Shown here: one piece after another, positions 26,968-37,863 of the stretch
How the letters are laid out: every line of letters begins with the position of its first letter
Position numbering within the stretch: the stretch's first letter is position 1
Source: an uncultured Pontibacter sp.
GTDB taxonomy: Bacteria; Bacteroidota; Bacteroidia; Cytophagales; Hymenobacteraceae
NCBI RefSeq assembly: GCF_947492645.1
Contig: NZ_CANLMZ010000004.1
Span: 1-64,000 of the forward strand
Direction of reading: 5' to 3'
DNA: 64,000 bases
The notes under the pieces: generated by a model
What the model saw: only the letters and a program-made list of their open reading frames with translations
What the model was told of the DNA's origin: nothing
Database searches by the model: none
Program-made: the position numbers and the translations under genes

Positions 26968-28035
26968 CTAGGTCAGTAATGGAACCCTCGCCTGATACAG
27001 GCTGTCAGACAGCTGGAAAGTTACTTTTTTCGGTGTAAAATAACTATATCGGTTTGTAATATTTTTCAATCCAACACCTGTAGAAGCAAACTCCTGCTTC
27101 CTTAACTGCACATTATTCTGCACCACCAGGTAACCATCATCTTCCGCTCTTATGTCTACTACCAAGGGGCTGCTTTTAGATAGCTCATTGTGTTTAACAG
27201 CGTTTTCAATCAGCAGTTGTAAGGTTAAGGGAGGAATGTAAAGGTTCAGCTTTTCTGCAGGAATGGATACGTTTACCTGTAGCTTATCTTCAAATCGAAT
27301 TTTAAGCAGAAAAATGAAAGCGTTTATAAAATCAATCTCTGTTTTTAGCGGTACTAACTCCTGATCACGCTGCTCCAGCACATAACGGTAAGCTTTTGCA
27401 AGCCGATCAATAAACTTTTCTGAAAGATCGGCATCTACATGCACCAACGATGATAACACATTAAGACTGTTGAACAGAAAGTGGGGATTAACCTGGTTTT
27501 TTAAGCCTTCGTACTGCGCCTGTGCAATTTCTTTCTGTAGTACCTCTGCGTTGACAGCTGCCTTATGGTAACTTTTAAGAGCATTCAAACCTGTAAGAGC
27601 TGAGAAATAAACTCCAGAGAATAACAGGTTGATGACTGCGTTTAATCGTAATTCAACTTCAAAGTCTATTTTACCTATGGGCTCCATCTGAAGTATAAAT
27701 ACAAAGGGCACGATACCTATCAGAAAAACTAACAGCAGGCTAAACAACTGGAATACAAGCAGCCCAACAATATACTTTAGGTACAAGGCTTTTAAAAAGG
27801 ACAGATACTTTTCCTGTTGGATTATAAGTAAGCGGTATCCTTCATATAAGAGCAAGAAATAAACAAAGGCGTAAATAAGATCAAATAAAAGGTGGCTTAC
27901 CGGGTAAAACAAGGAGCCATAAATAACAAATGCCAATGCACTTGTATACAATACAGAAAGTAAAACAGCTGAAACGAGCTTTAATTTTATAGTTTCCTTA
28001 TTACTTTTCTCTCTGATTAAGCTAGCTAGCTTCAT
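26968..28035 (-). CDS. LytS/YehU-type sensor histidine kinase
   Basis: A 355-residue kinase with four membrane helices (residues about 20-155) and a His_kinase domain. H185 in QVNPHFLFNSLN is the phosphorylation site; LLIENAVKHNEL is the N-box and STGVGLKNITNRY the G-box. No separate extracytoplasmic sensor exists. It pairs with the LytTR gene at 26127. It is followed upstream on the same strand by DUF4249 and TonB receptor genes, 123 bp apart, so it may respond to or control that uptake system (inference). Confidence 0.93.
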   Translation of the reverse strand: MKLASLIREKSNKETIKLKLVSAVLLSVLYTSALAFVIYGSLFYPVSHLLFDLIYAFVYFLLLYEGYRLLIIQQEKYLSFLKALYLKYIVGLLVFQLFSLLLVFLIGIVPFVFILQMEPIGKIDFEVELRLNAVINLLFSGVYFSALTGLNALKSYHKAAVNAEVLQKEIAQAQYEGLKNQVNPHFLFNSLNVLSSLVHVDADLSEKFIDRLAKAYRYVLEQRDQELVPLKTEIDFINAFIFLLKIRFEDKLQVNVSIPAEKLNLYIPPLTLQLLIENAVKHNELSKSSPLVVDIRAEDDGYLVVQNNVQLRKQEFASTGVGLKNITNRYSYFTPKKVTFQLSDSLYQARVPLLT

Positions 28036-28158
28036 ACATTCATGTTTGTTCAGGTTGACTCTGAATAAAAGGTAAAGCTCTTCTTGAAAGCTTTAAGATC
28101 AAACCCTACTGTTCATAGGTGGAGCAGGGTTAGATCTGATGGCAAGTTGATGATTTGC

Positions 28159-28953
28159 TTATTGTGCTTCTGCTTCTATGATTGAAACTGCAGAAGCTCC
28201 AAAGTAGCCTATAGCCCCGTTACTAATGTTGGAAGGAGCATTGGCAGGTGTACCTTCAAAAGGGCCACCAGAAGAATTTTGCTGGTTTAGAAGAGCAAAC
28301 CAGAAGTCGTAAGCTGGCTTGTCGATACCATACACTTCAACTCTTAATCTGTCTCCTTTTTGTACAGCAAACTGCATATTGGCATGGCCATAATTACCGT
28401 CATAAAGCTCATCATTCAGCACAGCCAACTCATCGGGCTCTAATACTCCATTAATATAAACATTCCAGCGGTAGTTATTGCCTTTACCTGCCGGGTCTCC
28501 GAAATGGACGATAGGGTAATAACCTTCATCTTCCATATGTCCTGCAGCTTTGTATTCGAATGTTAATGAATCAAGCGGAGAGACAGCAGGCATATAGCTC
28601 TGAGCAGTGTATTCTTTGCCGTTAACCACAGCTTTAAAATAATAGGTGTAGCCAGGGATACCCTGCAACGTGTTTGTCTGGTACAGACCCTCGCCGGCCG
28701 CTTTCAGTGTGTCTGTATGGCCATGATTGTCGGAAATAATGACCAATGCACCGTTAACGCCTGTTGTACGTCCTTCATCCAGGTACCCCTTGGTATTGGA
28801 TAAGCGCACCTTATACGGGCCCGGCTGATCTGTTAACAAACCTTCCACTACTAATCTGCTCTCAGCTGTGTCCAGTTCGTAATCAATCACTTCTTCGCAG
28901 CTGGTAAAGGCCAGCATAAGCATAGCCAGCAAGTATAAAAGTATCTTTTTCAT
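28159..28953 (-). CDS. DUF4249 outer-membrane lipoprotein
   Basis: A 264-residue lipoprotein: signal peptide with lipobox LAFTSCEE, then an Ig-like/beta-rich ectodomain (ESRLVVEGLLTDQPGPYKVRLSNT is the family's typical opening). DUF4249 proteins almost always sit next to a TonB-dependent receptor, comparable to SusD beside SusC, and probably help bind the substrate at the surface. Here it starts 11 bp after the receptor gene's stop. Substrate unknown. Confidence 0.92.
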   Translation of the reverse strand: MKKILLYLLAMLMLAFTSCEEVIDYELDTAESRLVVEGLLTDQPGPYKVRLSNTKGYLDEGRTTGVNGALVIISDNHGHTDTLKAAGEGLYQTNTLQGIPGYTYYFKAVVNGKEYTAQSYMPAVSPLDSLTFEYKAAGHMEDEGYYPIVHFGDPAGKGNNYRWNVYINGVLEPDELAVLNDELYDGNYGHANMQFAVQKGDRLRVEVYGIDKPAYDFWFALLNQQNSSGGPFEGTPANAPSNISNGAIGYFGASAVSIIEAEAQ

Positions 28954-28964
28954 TTTGCGTCTGA

Positions 28965-31298
28965 TTAAAAATTGAAGTTATAGGTAAGAGATGGCACAAT
29001 ACCGAACAGGTACGTTTTTACAGCTTCTGTTTTGCTGCTGTCATCTTCGTTCTCGCGGAAGTAGATAGAGAAAGCGTTTTTGCGTGCATATGCATTGTAG
29101 ATACTCAGCGTCCAGGAACTGGTGTATTTCTTAAACTCATTCCTCGGCTTCTCATAGGTAGCGGAAAGGTCTAAGCGGTGGTAATCTGGCAGGCGGTAAC
29201 CGTTACGCTCAGAGTAAACAGGGTAAGTTTTGCCATTATACTCGTAACGGCCGACCGGCATGGTAATAGCCCCACCTGTAGCGTAAGTCCAGTTAGTTCC
29301 CAGGTTTATACTTGGGCTAAACTGATAGCTAAGCACCAGGTTTCCGGAGTGGCGGCGGTCATAGCGCAGCGGGTAAGACTTGTTATTATTAATTCCTGGT
29401 ACTGTGCGTTCTGTTTTAGATAAAGTATAGCTTATCCAGCCAGTCAGTAACCCCTTCTGCTTGCGCAGGTAAAATTCAGCTCCATAGGCTTCGCCGCTGC
29501 CCCGTAGTAACTCTGTCTCCAGGCGCTCGTTCAGGAATATCTCTGCGTAATCCTTATAGTCGATCTGGTTGTCCATCCACTTGTAGTATACTTCCACAGA
29601 GCCTTCAAACATGTTATCCTGAAAGTTGCGGAAGTAGCCGGCTGCTACCTGATCAGCCTTCTGTGGTTTTACATACGTGCTGCTTGGTATCCATACATCA
29701 AATGGCATTGCGGATGTAGAATTTGACACCAGGTGCAGGTATTGCAGTGTTCGGTTGTAAGATGCCTTAATAGAGCTTGCATCATTCAGTTCATACTTGG
29801 CTGCAAAGCGTGGCTCCAACCCACCATAGCTTTTTATCTTCTCAAATCGGCTATAGGTTACAGTATCTACCGGCGTATCAAAGTTTTCATCGTACAGGTA
29901 CACTTTGCCCGGTCCCATGTTCGTAAAGCTGGATAACCTTAAGCCATAATCAAGGGTTAACCGGTCCGTGATCTGGTGCTCATTGCTCAGGTATAGCGCT
30001 CCCTCCAGCGCACTCGTAGAATTTAGTTTAAGCGCGTTAACATAAGAGAATTTGCCCGGTTTAACTTCAGCAGGCATAAAGTTATGGTAAGTCAGGTGCA
30101 GGCCAAACCGCAGCTGGTTCCTTGGATTTAGAAAAAGAGTGTAGTCATTCTTTAATCCATAATCTTTGATGTGTGACTTCCAGGTAAATTCAGATTCTTT
30201 TTCTTTTGAGCCAAGAGCATAGTCAAAGTCGGAGAAGATAAAGGTGGTGTTGGAGAAAAGTCTGTCACTAAACAGGTGGTTCCAACGCACAGTGGCAGTG
30301 GCATTACCCCAGTTCATCTTAAAGTCGTTGGTGGCTGCTACATCGCGTCCAAAGTAACCTGACACATATAGGCGGTTCTTTTCGTTTAAAGTATAGTTGA
30401 GCTTGGTGTTCAGGTCGTAGAAGTACAGTTTGTTATTTTTTACATTCTCATCGCTGCTCAATCCAAAGAAGATGTCGGCATACGTGCGGCGGCCTGATAC
30501 TATAAAGGAACTTTTGTCTTTGATAATGGGTGCTTCAACTGTCAGGCGGCTGGAGATAGTACCTATACCACCCGATATTTCCAAGTTTTTATTGTTCCCC
30601 TCTTTCATGCGGATGTCCAGAAGGGAAGAAAGCCTGCCGCCATGTTGGGCTGGAATTCCCCCTTTGTAGAGCTGCACGTCTTTAATAGCATCGGCATTAA
30701 ATACTGAGAAAAAGCCCATCAGGTGCGAGGCATTATACACAGGTGCTTCATCCAAAAGAATTAAGTTTTGGTCCACACCGCCGCCACGCACATAAAAGCC
30801 CGATGTGCCTTCGCCGGCATTCTGCACACCTGGCAGTAGCTGTATGGCTTTTACCAGATCTACTTCACCCAGCAGGGCAGGCATGTTTTTTATTTCGGCC
30901 ACCTGCATCTTCAGGGTGCTCATCTCCATGCTTTTCACGTTGGTGTCTTCCCTACGCGATACAACTTCCACTTCTTTCAACTTAGTCACATTTTGCTCCA
31001 ATTCTGTGTCAAGTTTCGTGCTGCTCTGTAGGTGCACTTGTCTGGAGATAGTTATATACCCAAGATAATTGAAGGTAAGGGTGTAGGTGCCTTTAGGTAG
31101 GGTAAGAGCGTAGTAGCCGTACTCGTTGGTAGTAACGCCAGTACCCGGTAGCTCTTGCACGCTAACCGAAGAGCCGATTAATCCTTCGCCAGTGGCTTTA
31201 TCTTTTACATAACCGCTGACGGTTACTTTCTCCTGTGCTACTGCCACAGATGTCGATAGGCAAAGCAGTAGCACTAGTAAGCTCAATAATTGTTTCAT
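28965..31298 (-). CDS. TonB-dependent receptor with carboxypeptidase-like regulatory domain
   Basis: A 777-residue outer-membrane receptor. After the signal peptide (LLSLLVLLLCLSTSVAVAQ) come a CarboxypepD_reg-like domain (VSGYVKDKATGEGLIGSSVSV), a plug domain (VKAIQLLPGVQNAGEGTSGFYVRGG) and a 22-strand barrel ending in FNF. I start at the ATG at 31298; 15 earlier codons of the open frame precede the signal sequence and are not plausible. It forms an uptake pair with DUF4249. No binding site for a known siderophore or glycan is recognisable. Confidence 0.94.
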   Translation of the reverse strand: MKQLLSLLVLLLCLSTSVAVAQEKVTVSGYVKDKATGEGLIGSSVSVQELPGTGVTTNEYGYYALTLPKGTYTLTFNYLGYITISRQVHLQSSTKLDTELEQNVTKLKEVEVVSRREDTNVKSMEMSTLKMQVAEIKNMPALLGEVDLVKAIQLLPGVQNAGEGTSGFYVRGGGVDQNLILLDEAPVYNASHLMGFFSVFNADAIKDVQLYKGGIPAQHGGRLSSLLDIRMKEGNNKNLEISGGIGTISSRLTVEAPIIKDKSSFIVSGRRTYADIFFGLSSDENVKNNKLYFYDLNTKLNYTLNEKNRLYVSGYFGRDVAATNDFKMNWGNATATVRWNHLFSDRLFSNTTFIFSDFDYALGSKEKESEFTWKSHIKDYGLKNDYTLFLNPRNQLRFGLHLTYHNFMPAEVKPGKFSYVNALKLNSTSALEGALYLSNEHQITDRLTLDYGLRLSSFTNMGPGKVYLYDENFDTPVDTVTYSRFEKIKSYGGLEPRFAAKYELNDASSIKASYNRTLQYLHLVSNSTSAMPFDVWIPSSTYVKPQKADQVAAGYFRNFQDNMFEGSVEVYYKWMDNQIDYKDYAEIFLNERLETELLRGSGEAYGAEFYLRKQKGLLTGWISYTLSKTERTVPGINNNKSYPLRYDRRHSGNLVLSYQFSPSINLGTNWTYATGGAITMPVGRYEYNGKTYPVYSERNGYRLPDYHRLDLSATYEKPRNEFKKYTSSWTLSIYNAYARKNAFSIYFRENEDDSSKTEAVKTYLFGIVPSLTYNFNF

Positions 31299-31968
31299 GG
31301 TTTTATTTTGTAATATATATAGGAACAATGGGATAAGCGACACAAAGGTATTTTGCTACTGGAAGTAAGACTTTATAAAATTTCCGGAAAGCTTTATAGT
31401 TTTAATAACCTCATGTCATACTTTTAGTGCCACTCTCTAAATCATAAGCAAAATTATGGTGGTATTGGTACTGCTTAAAATGAACTTTTCCGAACACCGT
31501 ATTTTGTTGTATGAAAGCTGATAAATAGGGTATGAACTGATAAATAATTGTGAGTTCACACTTTAGTTGGTTAATTATACAAGTGCCGATTCTATGATGG
31601 GTACTGTGGAAAGATCTCTTCAACTTGACTGAGAAGGGCTGAAACTAATTGATTCAGGTTTCATACTGCTTCTGCGTTTCCAGCTTCAAAAGCTTGTTTC
31701 TGATGCAGCATAAGCTAGAACCTGAGCAGTTCAAAGTATACCAACTTATCACTGGAACCCGAAATTGATCCAGGTTAACCTGCTCAGACTAACGGCGATC
31801 TTGGAAGAGATCTACTACAGGCTTACCGGATGAAATAGAAGTGAAGAAAAGCATTGCACGCCCAACACAAGAGCTAAAGGAGTAGACACAAAAGGCATTT
31901 TGCTTTTCGCGAGTTAAGAAAAGAACTCTTTTGTACAATAATAGGGTATAATGTTTCAGCTAATATAG
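31299..31968. other. 670-bp gap with possible decayed coding sequence
   Basis: The TonB receptor promoter should lie near 31300-31400. Around 31703 a short frame reads MQHKLEPEQFKVYQLITGTRN and stops, while a shifted frame from about 31730 continues LIQVNLLRLTAILEEIYYRLTG to 31831. This could be one frameshifted gene fragment, but no family is recognised. Nothing else is supported. Confidence 0.3.
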
Positions 31969-34095
31969 TTACTTTATCTGTCTGCGCAACAGCTGCGCAT
32001 TGATAGCTACAATCACGGTGCTCAGGCTCATAAGTGCAGCACCAATGGCCGGAGAAACCATGATTCCCTGCTGATACAGTACGCCAGCAGCCAATGGAAG
32101 TGCTATGACGTTGTAGCCTGTCGCCCAGATCAGGTTTTGGATCATTTTCCGGTAAGTAGCTTTGCCGAACATGATAAGCGAGGCAATGTCCTGCGGGTTG
32201 CTGTTTACCAAAATGATGTCAGCTGTCTCGGCGGCTACGTCGGTGCCAGAACCTACTGCAATGCCTACATCAGCCTGCGCCAGGGCAGGAGCATCGTTAA
32301 CACCGTCTCCGGTCATGGCCACAAACTCTCCCTGGGCCTGCAGCTCTTTTATCTTCTCCTGTTTCTGGTGTGGTAGCACATTGGCCAGGTATCCATCCAT
32401 ACCCAGTTTATCGCTCACGTTTTTGGCTACGCGCTCATTATCACCGGTCAAGAGCAGGTTCTTAATGCCGTTCTCCTTTAATACTTTTATAGCGCCTGCA
32501 GACTCCGGTCGTATCTGGTCGCGCATGGTAATGTAGCCGGCAACCTGCTGGTCCACCAGCACATAAACCACCGTTTCTACACCTTCTTCGGCCTTACTTT
32601 CCGGCACTTGTATGCCATATTCTTTTATATAGTTTGGGCCAACCACTTTTACATCGCTGCCTTCCACAGTGCCTTCCAGTCCTTTGCCAGGCAAGTAATT
32701 AAAGTTTTCTGAAGCAGGTACGGCAATGCCATCCGCTTTTACTTTACGCAGAATACCCTGCGAGATATAGTGTTCGGAGTTCTGTTCCACACCCGAAGCC
32801 AGGCGTAGCAGTTCCTGCTCAGGGAAACGCTGGTCGAAGGAAACAACCTGTTCCACTTCATGAGAGCCTTGCGTCAGGGTGCCTGTTTTATCGAAGATGA
32901 TGGTCGTGATCAGGCGGGAATTCTCAAAGGCAGTTCGGTTGCGTATCAGAAGCCCGTTATTGGCAGAAACAGCTGTGGAGATAGCTACTACCAGCGGAAT
33001 GGCCAGGCCTAGTGCGTGCGGGCAGGAAATCACCATCACCGTTACCATCCGCTCCAGGGCAAAGTCCAGTTCAGCGCCCACCAACAACCAGACGGCAAAG
33101 GTGCCAAAGCCGGCGACCAGTGCCACGTAGGTGAGCCATTTAGCTGCTTTATCGGCCAGGCGCTGCGTGTCTGATTTTGTTTTCTGTGCTTCCTGCACCA
33201 GGTTGATCACTTTGTTCAGATAGCTGTCTTTGCCGGTGCTAACCACACGCACCTGCAGCGAACCGTTCCCGTTGATGGCTCCGCCGATTACGTTATCATC
33301 TTTCCTTTTCTGCACCGGTTTGCTCTCGCCGGTCAGCATGCTCTCATTCAGGTAACTATCACCCTGTACCACCACCCCGTCAGCAGGAACTTTCTCTCCG
33401 GGCTTTACCAGGATCAGGTCACCTGGCTGCAGGTCTTCAACTTTTAGGGTTATAGTCTCTCCGTTTCTGATCACCTGCGCTTCGGATGGCATCATGCTTA
33501 CCAGCAGTTCCAGGGCTTTAGATGCCCCCAGCACCGATCTCATTTCGATCCAGTGCCCCAGTAGCATGATCACGATCAGGGTGGCCAGTTCCCAGAAAAA
33601 GTCCATGCCTTCGAGCCCGAAAGCAACGGCGGTGCTATACACATAGGCCACGGAAATGGCAACACCTATCAGCGTCATCATGCCCGGTGCACCTTTCTTT
33701 ACTTCTTCTACTAAACCTGTCAGGAAAGGCCAGCCACCGTAAAAATAGATGATACTGGAAAGTGCAAAAGCGATGTACATGCCATAGGGCACATCCAGCG
33801 AAAAGCCAAGAATGTGCTGCACCATCGGGCTTAGCACGATCACCGGAACCGACAGCACCAGCGATACCCAGAAACGCTTCTTAAAATCTTCGATCATCAT
33901 GCGGTGATGGTCGTGCCCGGCTTCACCGTGTGCCGCGTGTCCCTGGTGTGGTGGGTGATGGCGCGTGTCGCTGTGCATGGCATCGCTATGGCCATGCAGG
34001 GTTTTTTCTTGCAGGCGCTCTTCTGTTTTTTCTGTCTTGTTTACAGACTGTTCTTTGTGGCTGTGATGTTCGTGGTGTCTGTGATCTTTATTCAT
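31969..34095 (-). CDS. copB: CopB-type copper-translocating P-type ATPase
   Basis: A 708-residue P1B-type ATPase pumping copper out across the inner membrane. In place of an HMA domain it has a histidine-rich tail of about 65 residues ([29 protein letters not shown]). The transmembrane metal site is CPH (residues 358-360, [12 protein letters not shown]), which marks the CopB branch rather than CPC CopA. The actuator TGES, phosphorylation DKTGT (D402) and hinge GDGVNDAP are intact. CopB-type pumps are thought to handle Cu(II) or Cu(I). It stands alone but belongs with the metal genes further right. Confidence 0.95.
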   Translation of the reverse strand: MNKDHRHHEHHSHKEQSVNKTEKTEERLQEKTLHGHSDAMHSDTRHHPPHQGHAAHGEAGHDHHRMMIEDFKKRFWVSLVLSVPVIVLSPMVQHILGFSLDVPYGMYIAFALSSIIYFYGGWPFLTGLVEEVKKGAPGMMTLIGVAISVAYVYSTAVAFGLEGMDFFWELATLIVIMLLGHWIEMRSVLGASKALELLVSMMPSEAQVIRNGETITLKVEDLQPGDLILVKPGEKVPADGVVVQGDSYLNESMLTGESKPVQKRKDDNVIGGAINGNGSLQVRVVSTGKDSYLNKVINLVQEAQKTKSDTQRLADKAAKWLTYVALVAGFGTFAVWLLVGAELDFALERMVTVMVISCPHALGLAIPLVVAISTAVSANNGLLIRNRTAFENSRLITTIIFDKTGTLTQGSHEVEQVVSFDQRFPEQELLRLASGVEQNSEHYISQGILRKVKADGIAVPASENFNYLPGKGLEGTVEGSDVKVVGPNYIKEYGIQVPESKAEEGVETVVYVLVDQQVAGYITMRDQIRPESAGAIKVLKENGIKNLLLTGDNERVAKNVSDKLGMDGYLANVLPHQKQEKIKELQAQGEFVAMTGDGVNDAPALAQADVGIAVGSGTDVAAETADIILVNSNPQDIASLIMFGKATYRKMIQNLIWATGYNVIALPLAAGVLYQQGIMVSPAIGAALMSLSTVIVAINAQLLRRQIK

Positions 34096-34219
34096 AGCTT
34101 TTCAGTTTTATGGACCTGTATCGGGTAACCTTTTCGGATATATCATGTACGGTCATTTGCCCCACGATGCTCTGAAGACTACCAAACCACTATGCTGATT
34201 TTCGCTGAGTCAGGATGTC

Positions 34220-37200
34220 TTATTTCACATATTGTTCTTTCTCCGTCTTCCTTAGTAATCCTAACCCATGAAGCGTTTGCAGCAGGCTATCTATCTGTTG
34301 CAGGCGCTGCGGTTGCTGTGCTTTGGCTACGGGCTTGAACTGATGGATAAGCTCCTGTGCGGTGGCCGGGCGCTCGTGTAGTTGCAGGGCACGTTGCACG
34401 GCCTGTGCCTGCTCCGAGAGCGTTTTTGGCCAGGCCAGTACTTCCTTAGCAGTGGCTTTCACAGCTTTGGATTTGGTTTCTATGCCCATATCGGTTTGCT
34501 GGGTGCCTTGCGGGTTCTGGTACTCTGGCCGGAGCCAGCGGATCTGGCCGCGTGCTTCTTCGGCGGCGCGTTCTTTGTTCAGGGCCACGAGGCGCTCCAG
34601 TATCTCTTCTTCGGGCAGGTTGGCAGGCCAGCCATAGGCGGCGGCTACGGCGGCATCCAGCTCCTGGTGCAGCTGCAAAAGTATACTTACCAGCCCTTGT
34701 TCGTGGGTTTTCTGCTCTTTGGCATTCAGCGCTTCGCCCGACCGAAGTTTCTCGAGCACGTTATACATGTCGGTTATAGTTAGCGTGGGGTGCTGCGCCT
34801 GCCGCTGCTTGCGGTGCTCGTCCAGCTGCTCGGCTATACTTCGGATCTGCTCCTGCTGTGCTTCGGTGGCGGCAGGGAAGGGGAAGGTGTCGAAGCAACG
34901 GGATTTGTTATATCTAGGGCGACTTTCAAGTGTTCCACCAGCAGCTAGAGACCATTTAATATGTATTGAACTTGACAATACTCCAAGATGATAGTAATCT
35001 TCAAGTGCAATCGCGATAATCATTGAATCAGGTAAAATATTGGAATCTAGGAAAGTGAAAATTCTATGCTTTGAAGTATAAACTGTGGCTATATACTTTC
35101 CTAATCCTTTGAGTGCTTCTCTTAGTAACGGCCTTGCCTCTCCAAACCAAAGCCAATTTTTCTTATAAGAAGCTCTGTTATTTTGGTCCCTTTCGGGTTT
35201 TACATTATTTAGAACATGCTGATATAACTGTGGAAATTTCTGCCTAGCTTGACTTTCTGTTAATCCATATAAGTCAATCACATATAAATCTCTAGAGTTT
35301 TGCGTTAGGTCTTTCCCATTCAAATATGGTTTGATATGCTCATTTATCTTAGGGTCTTCTCCATAACCCATGGCTTTAGCTTCTATTGGATTTAGTAGAA
35401 AACCAGCACCATAAAGCCCCATGCCAACACTTGAAATATTAGAATTTGAATCTAAGGTAACAGCACTTGTTACGTCAGCTCCCAAAGTTAAATCAGAGTT
35501 GATACTGCCATAGCTTTCTGAGAAAATTACCTTGCCTTCTACTTCGCCAGGGTACTCATTGATAATTTTATCTAGCCTTCCAGAAGTAGCGTTTAATTCG
35601 GCGACAGTCATCGCAATTCTAACAGCAGCTCCATCAGCACTATCTACCCAAGGATGATCAGGTATGGTATAAACTAAAGATAAAGGCTCTTTCCCTTCCA
35701 TATGAGCCTGTATAACTCGACGGTTAAAGGTCTGCTTTATACTATTTGTAGTGATGAAACCGAAGCGTTCAGCCTTATAAGCACGCATAATTTCAGCCGC
35801 TTTATTCCACCAGTACATTACAAAATCCGCACTTTCCGGGACTATACCTTTGTATGTTTTTCGTAATGCATCCACATAACCATCACCTAAAGCACCACGC
35901 ATCGCCTTATCACCTATAAACGGCGGGTTGCCAACTATAAAATCTGCTTCGGGCCAGGTGGCGGGTTTGGGGTCCAGGTAATCGTAAACTATAGTTCGGG
36001 CGGTTTCGTCGGGCACTTCCTGTCCGGTAACCGGGTGCGGTTTGGTGCTGTGGCCGTCCCAGCGGGTAACGGGCTGTCCGTTGGCGTCGAGGCGGGGTTT
36101 GCGGTCGGTGTAGCTCAGCACCGCGTCCTGCTGCTTGATGTTGCCGTACTCGCGCAAAATAGGGTTGCTCAGGCGGGTGGCCGAGCCGTGCGCCCGGAAG
36201 TGCCACTGCAGGTACCCGATCCAGAGCACCACGTCGGCGATGGCCGCTGCCCGTGGGTTTACTTCCAGGCCCAGCAGCTGAGCAGGAGTTACGGTATAGC
36301 CGCCTGTCATGTCCAGGGTCCGCTGCCCCGGGAAATGCTCCAGGTACTCCAGCACTTCGCCTTCCAGCCTTTTGAGGTGCTCCAGGGTCACGTACAAAAA
36401 GTTGCCGCTTCCGCAGGCCGGGTCCAGCACGCGCACCGAGCACAAACGGCGGTGGAAGCTCTCGATCTCTTTTCGGGCTCCAACTTCGTCGCCGCTGTCT
36501 TCAAGTATGGCCGAGGCGGTGCGGGCAGCTTCCCACTCTTCGCGCAGCGGCTCAATTACGGTTGGCATTACCAGGCGCTCCACGTAGGCGCGGGGCGTGT
36601 AGTGGGCACCCAGTTTGTGGCGCTCGCGCGGCTGCAAAGCCCGCTCCAGCAAGGTGCCGAAAATGGCAGGCTCCACATCGGCCCAATTGGCTTCGGCGGC
36701 AAGTATAAGCAGGTCCAGTTGGGCTTCGGTAATGGGCAACGCTTCGGGGTCTTTAAACAGGTAGCCGTTAAACTGCGGTATGTTGGTGCGCAGGGCCGGG
36801 TCAAATCCACCTCTGTCCATCGTTTGCCACAGCGCCTTCAGTGCATCGGGGAAGTAGGTTATATTCTGGCGGTAGTCCTGCAGCAGTTTGGTAAACGATT
36901 TTTCGGGCAGCAACTGCACGTCTTCGGCAAACATGGTAAACAAACAGCGCATCAGGAAACCCGACACCTGCTCGGGTGTATAGCCGGTCTGCTCTAGCGA
37001 TGCCGCCAGCTTAGCCAGCCGCTCGGCCAGCTGCCTTGTTACACGGGCCGCACGTCGGCTTGGGTCCAGTTCCAGCGGCTCGGTAAAGAGCAAACGCAGG
37101 CGCTCGCGCACTTCCTGTTGGGCCAGTTCTTCTAAGGTAATTCTATAGTTCTGCGGGTCGGGGAAGGGCACATAGGTCTTTCCCTGCCGCGCAAAGTCAG

Positions 37201-37684
37201 CATACAGGTCGATGCAATACCCCACATCCACCACCGCCAGGAACGGCGGCCAGCCTTCGGTAGTCGGCAGCGAGCGGGCGTAGCGCAGGGCCTGTTCTTT
37301 GGCCTTTTTCATTTCGCGGTCCCAGGTGCGGGTATCGCGGGTGGCAGTACCGGATTTGGTCTTTGCGCGTTCAGCGCCCAGCAATTCAGCTTCGGTTGTG
37401 GTTGCTTTGTCGGCGCCCTGTTTGGCTTCCAGCACGAAGCAATCTTTCTTGTAGAGGTCGATAAAGTTGGTGCTCGTCCGGCCTTCGCCATCATCAAACA
37501 CCACAGGCCGCTCAAAAGTATAGTTGGCTTCGTGTACCTTGTCGGTGGCCGGCATCGGTTTTTCCACGCCCAGCAGCTCACACAGCTCCGTCAAAAACAA
37601 CTGGTAATTAGCACGTTCTGAAGCGCCGGAAGCTTTCCATCGGGAGATGAAGCTTTCTATAGTTGGAGTAGAAGTAGAGGGCAT
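34220..37684 (-). CDS. MmeI-like type IIG/IIL restriction-modification enzyme
   Basis: A 1,154-residue single-chain enzyme expected to methylate adenine and cut DNA beyond its site. Order: N-terminal PD-(D/E)xK nuclease (D76, E86, K88 in [15 protein letters not shown]), helical spacer (about 190-400), N6-adenine methyltransferase with SAM loop [10 protein letters not shown] (421-430) and catalytic NPPF (586-589), target-recognition domain (about 650-940) and helical C-terminus. Bases 34.91-35.91 kb, encoding the late methyltransferase and recognition region, are clearly AT-richer than both flanks, as if that region had been exchanged. No helicase or BREX gene is nearby; it looks self-contained. 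Confidence 0.9.
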   Translation of the reverse strand: MPSTSTPTIESFISRWKASGASERANYQLFLTELCELLGVEKPMPATDKVHEANYTFERPVVFDDGEGRTSTNFIDLYKKDCFVLEAKQGADKATTTEAELLGAERAKTKSGTATRDTRTWDREMKKAKEQALRYARSLPTTEGWPPFLAVVDVGYCIDLYADFARQGKTYVPFPDPQNYRITLEELAQQEVRERLRLLFTEPLELDPSRRAARVTRQLAERLAKLAASLEQTGYTPEQVSGFLMRCLFTMFAEDVQLLPEKSFTKLLQDYRQNITYFPDALKALWQTMDRGGFDPALRTNIPQFNGYLFKDPEALPITEAQLDLLILAAEANWADVEPAIFGTLLERALQPRERHKLGAHYTPRAYVERLVMPTVIEPLREEWEAARTASAILEDSGDEVGARKEIESFHRRLCSVRVLDPACGSGNFLYVTLEHLKRLEGEVLEYLEHFPGQRTLDMTGGYTVTPAQLLGLEVNPRAAAIADVVLWIGYLQWHFRAHGSATRLSNPILREYGNIKQQDAVLSYTDRKPRLDANGQPVTRWDGHSTKPHPVTGQEVPDETARTIVYDYLDPKPATWPEADFIVGNPPFIGDKAMRGALGDGYVDALRKTYKGIVPESADFVMYWWNKAAEIMRAYKAERFGFITTNSIKQTFNRRVIQAHMEGKEPLSLVYTIPDHPWVDSADGAAVRIAMTVAELNATSGRLDKIINEYPGEVEGKVIFSESYGSINSDLTLGADVTSAVTLDSNSNISSVGMGLYGAGFLLNPIEAKAMGYGEDPKINEHIKPYLNGKDLTQNSRDLYVIDLYGLTESQARQKFPQLYQHVLNNVKPERDQNNRASYKKNWLWFGEARPLLREALKGLGKYIATVYTSKHRIFTFLDSNILPDSMIIAIALEDYYHLGVLSSSIHIKWSLAAGGTLESRPRYNKSRCFDTFPFPAATEAQQEQIRSIAEQLDEHRKQRQAQHPTLTITDMYNVLEKLRSGEALNAKEQKTHEQGLVSILLQLHQELDAAVAAAYGWPANLPEEEILERLVALNKERAAEEARGQIRWLRPEYQNPQGTQQTDMGIETKSKAVKATAKEVLAWPKTLSEQAQAVQRALQLHERPATAQELIHQFKPVAKAQQPQRLQQIDSLLQTLHGLGLLRKTEKEQYVK

Positions 37685-37783
37685 AGTTTGCTTTCGGGTA
37701 AAGTATGATTTTGCAGTTGCAGTATATTAAAATTTAACGATATTTACGCACTCTTTTTAAGGTTTAGCATCGTAGCTTAATAT

Positions 37784-37815
37784 AAAAGCCGCATCCAAAA
37801 CAGGATGCGGCTTTT
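37784..37815 (-). terminator. strong hairpin terminator
   Basis: A 13-bp perfect stem (AAAAGCCGCATCC with its complement) around a 6-base loop, with T/A runs on both sides. It ends transcription of the gene at 37864. Confidence 0.88.
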
Positions 37816-37863
37816 GCTTTTGCAGGGCTATAGTTCCAGCTTTTTAGCCCTAGGTTGGCAGTG

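Noticed and set aside
28248..28454. 68-codon plus-strand frame within the DUF4249 gene
   Set aside because: Antisense shadow of a gene with clear signal peptide and family pattern.
31411..31623. 70-codon minus-strand frame before the TonB receptor
   Set aside because: No motif, odd composition, and position where the receptor's own promoter should lie.
35910..36997. Long frames opposite or shifted inside the MmeI-like gene (177 and 320 codons)
   Set aside because: They are shadows caused by the GC-rich codons of the real gene; translations are Arg/Gly/Pro-rich with no domain.
34220..37684. BREX or DISARM component
   Set aside because: The enzyme carries its own nuclease motif and no helicase, ATPase or phosphatase partner is present, so a single-chain restriction enzyme is simpler.
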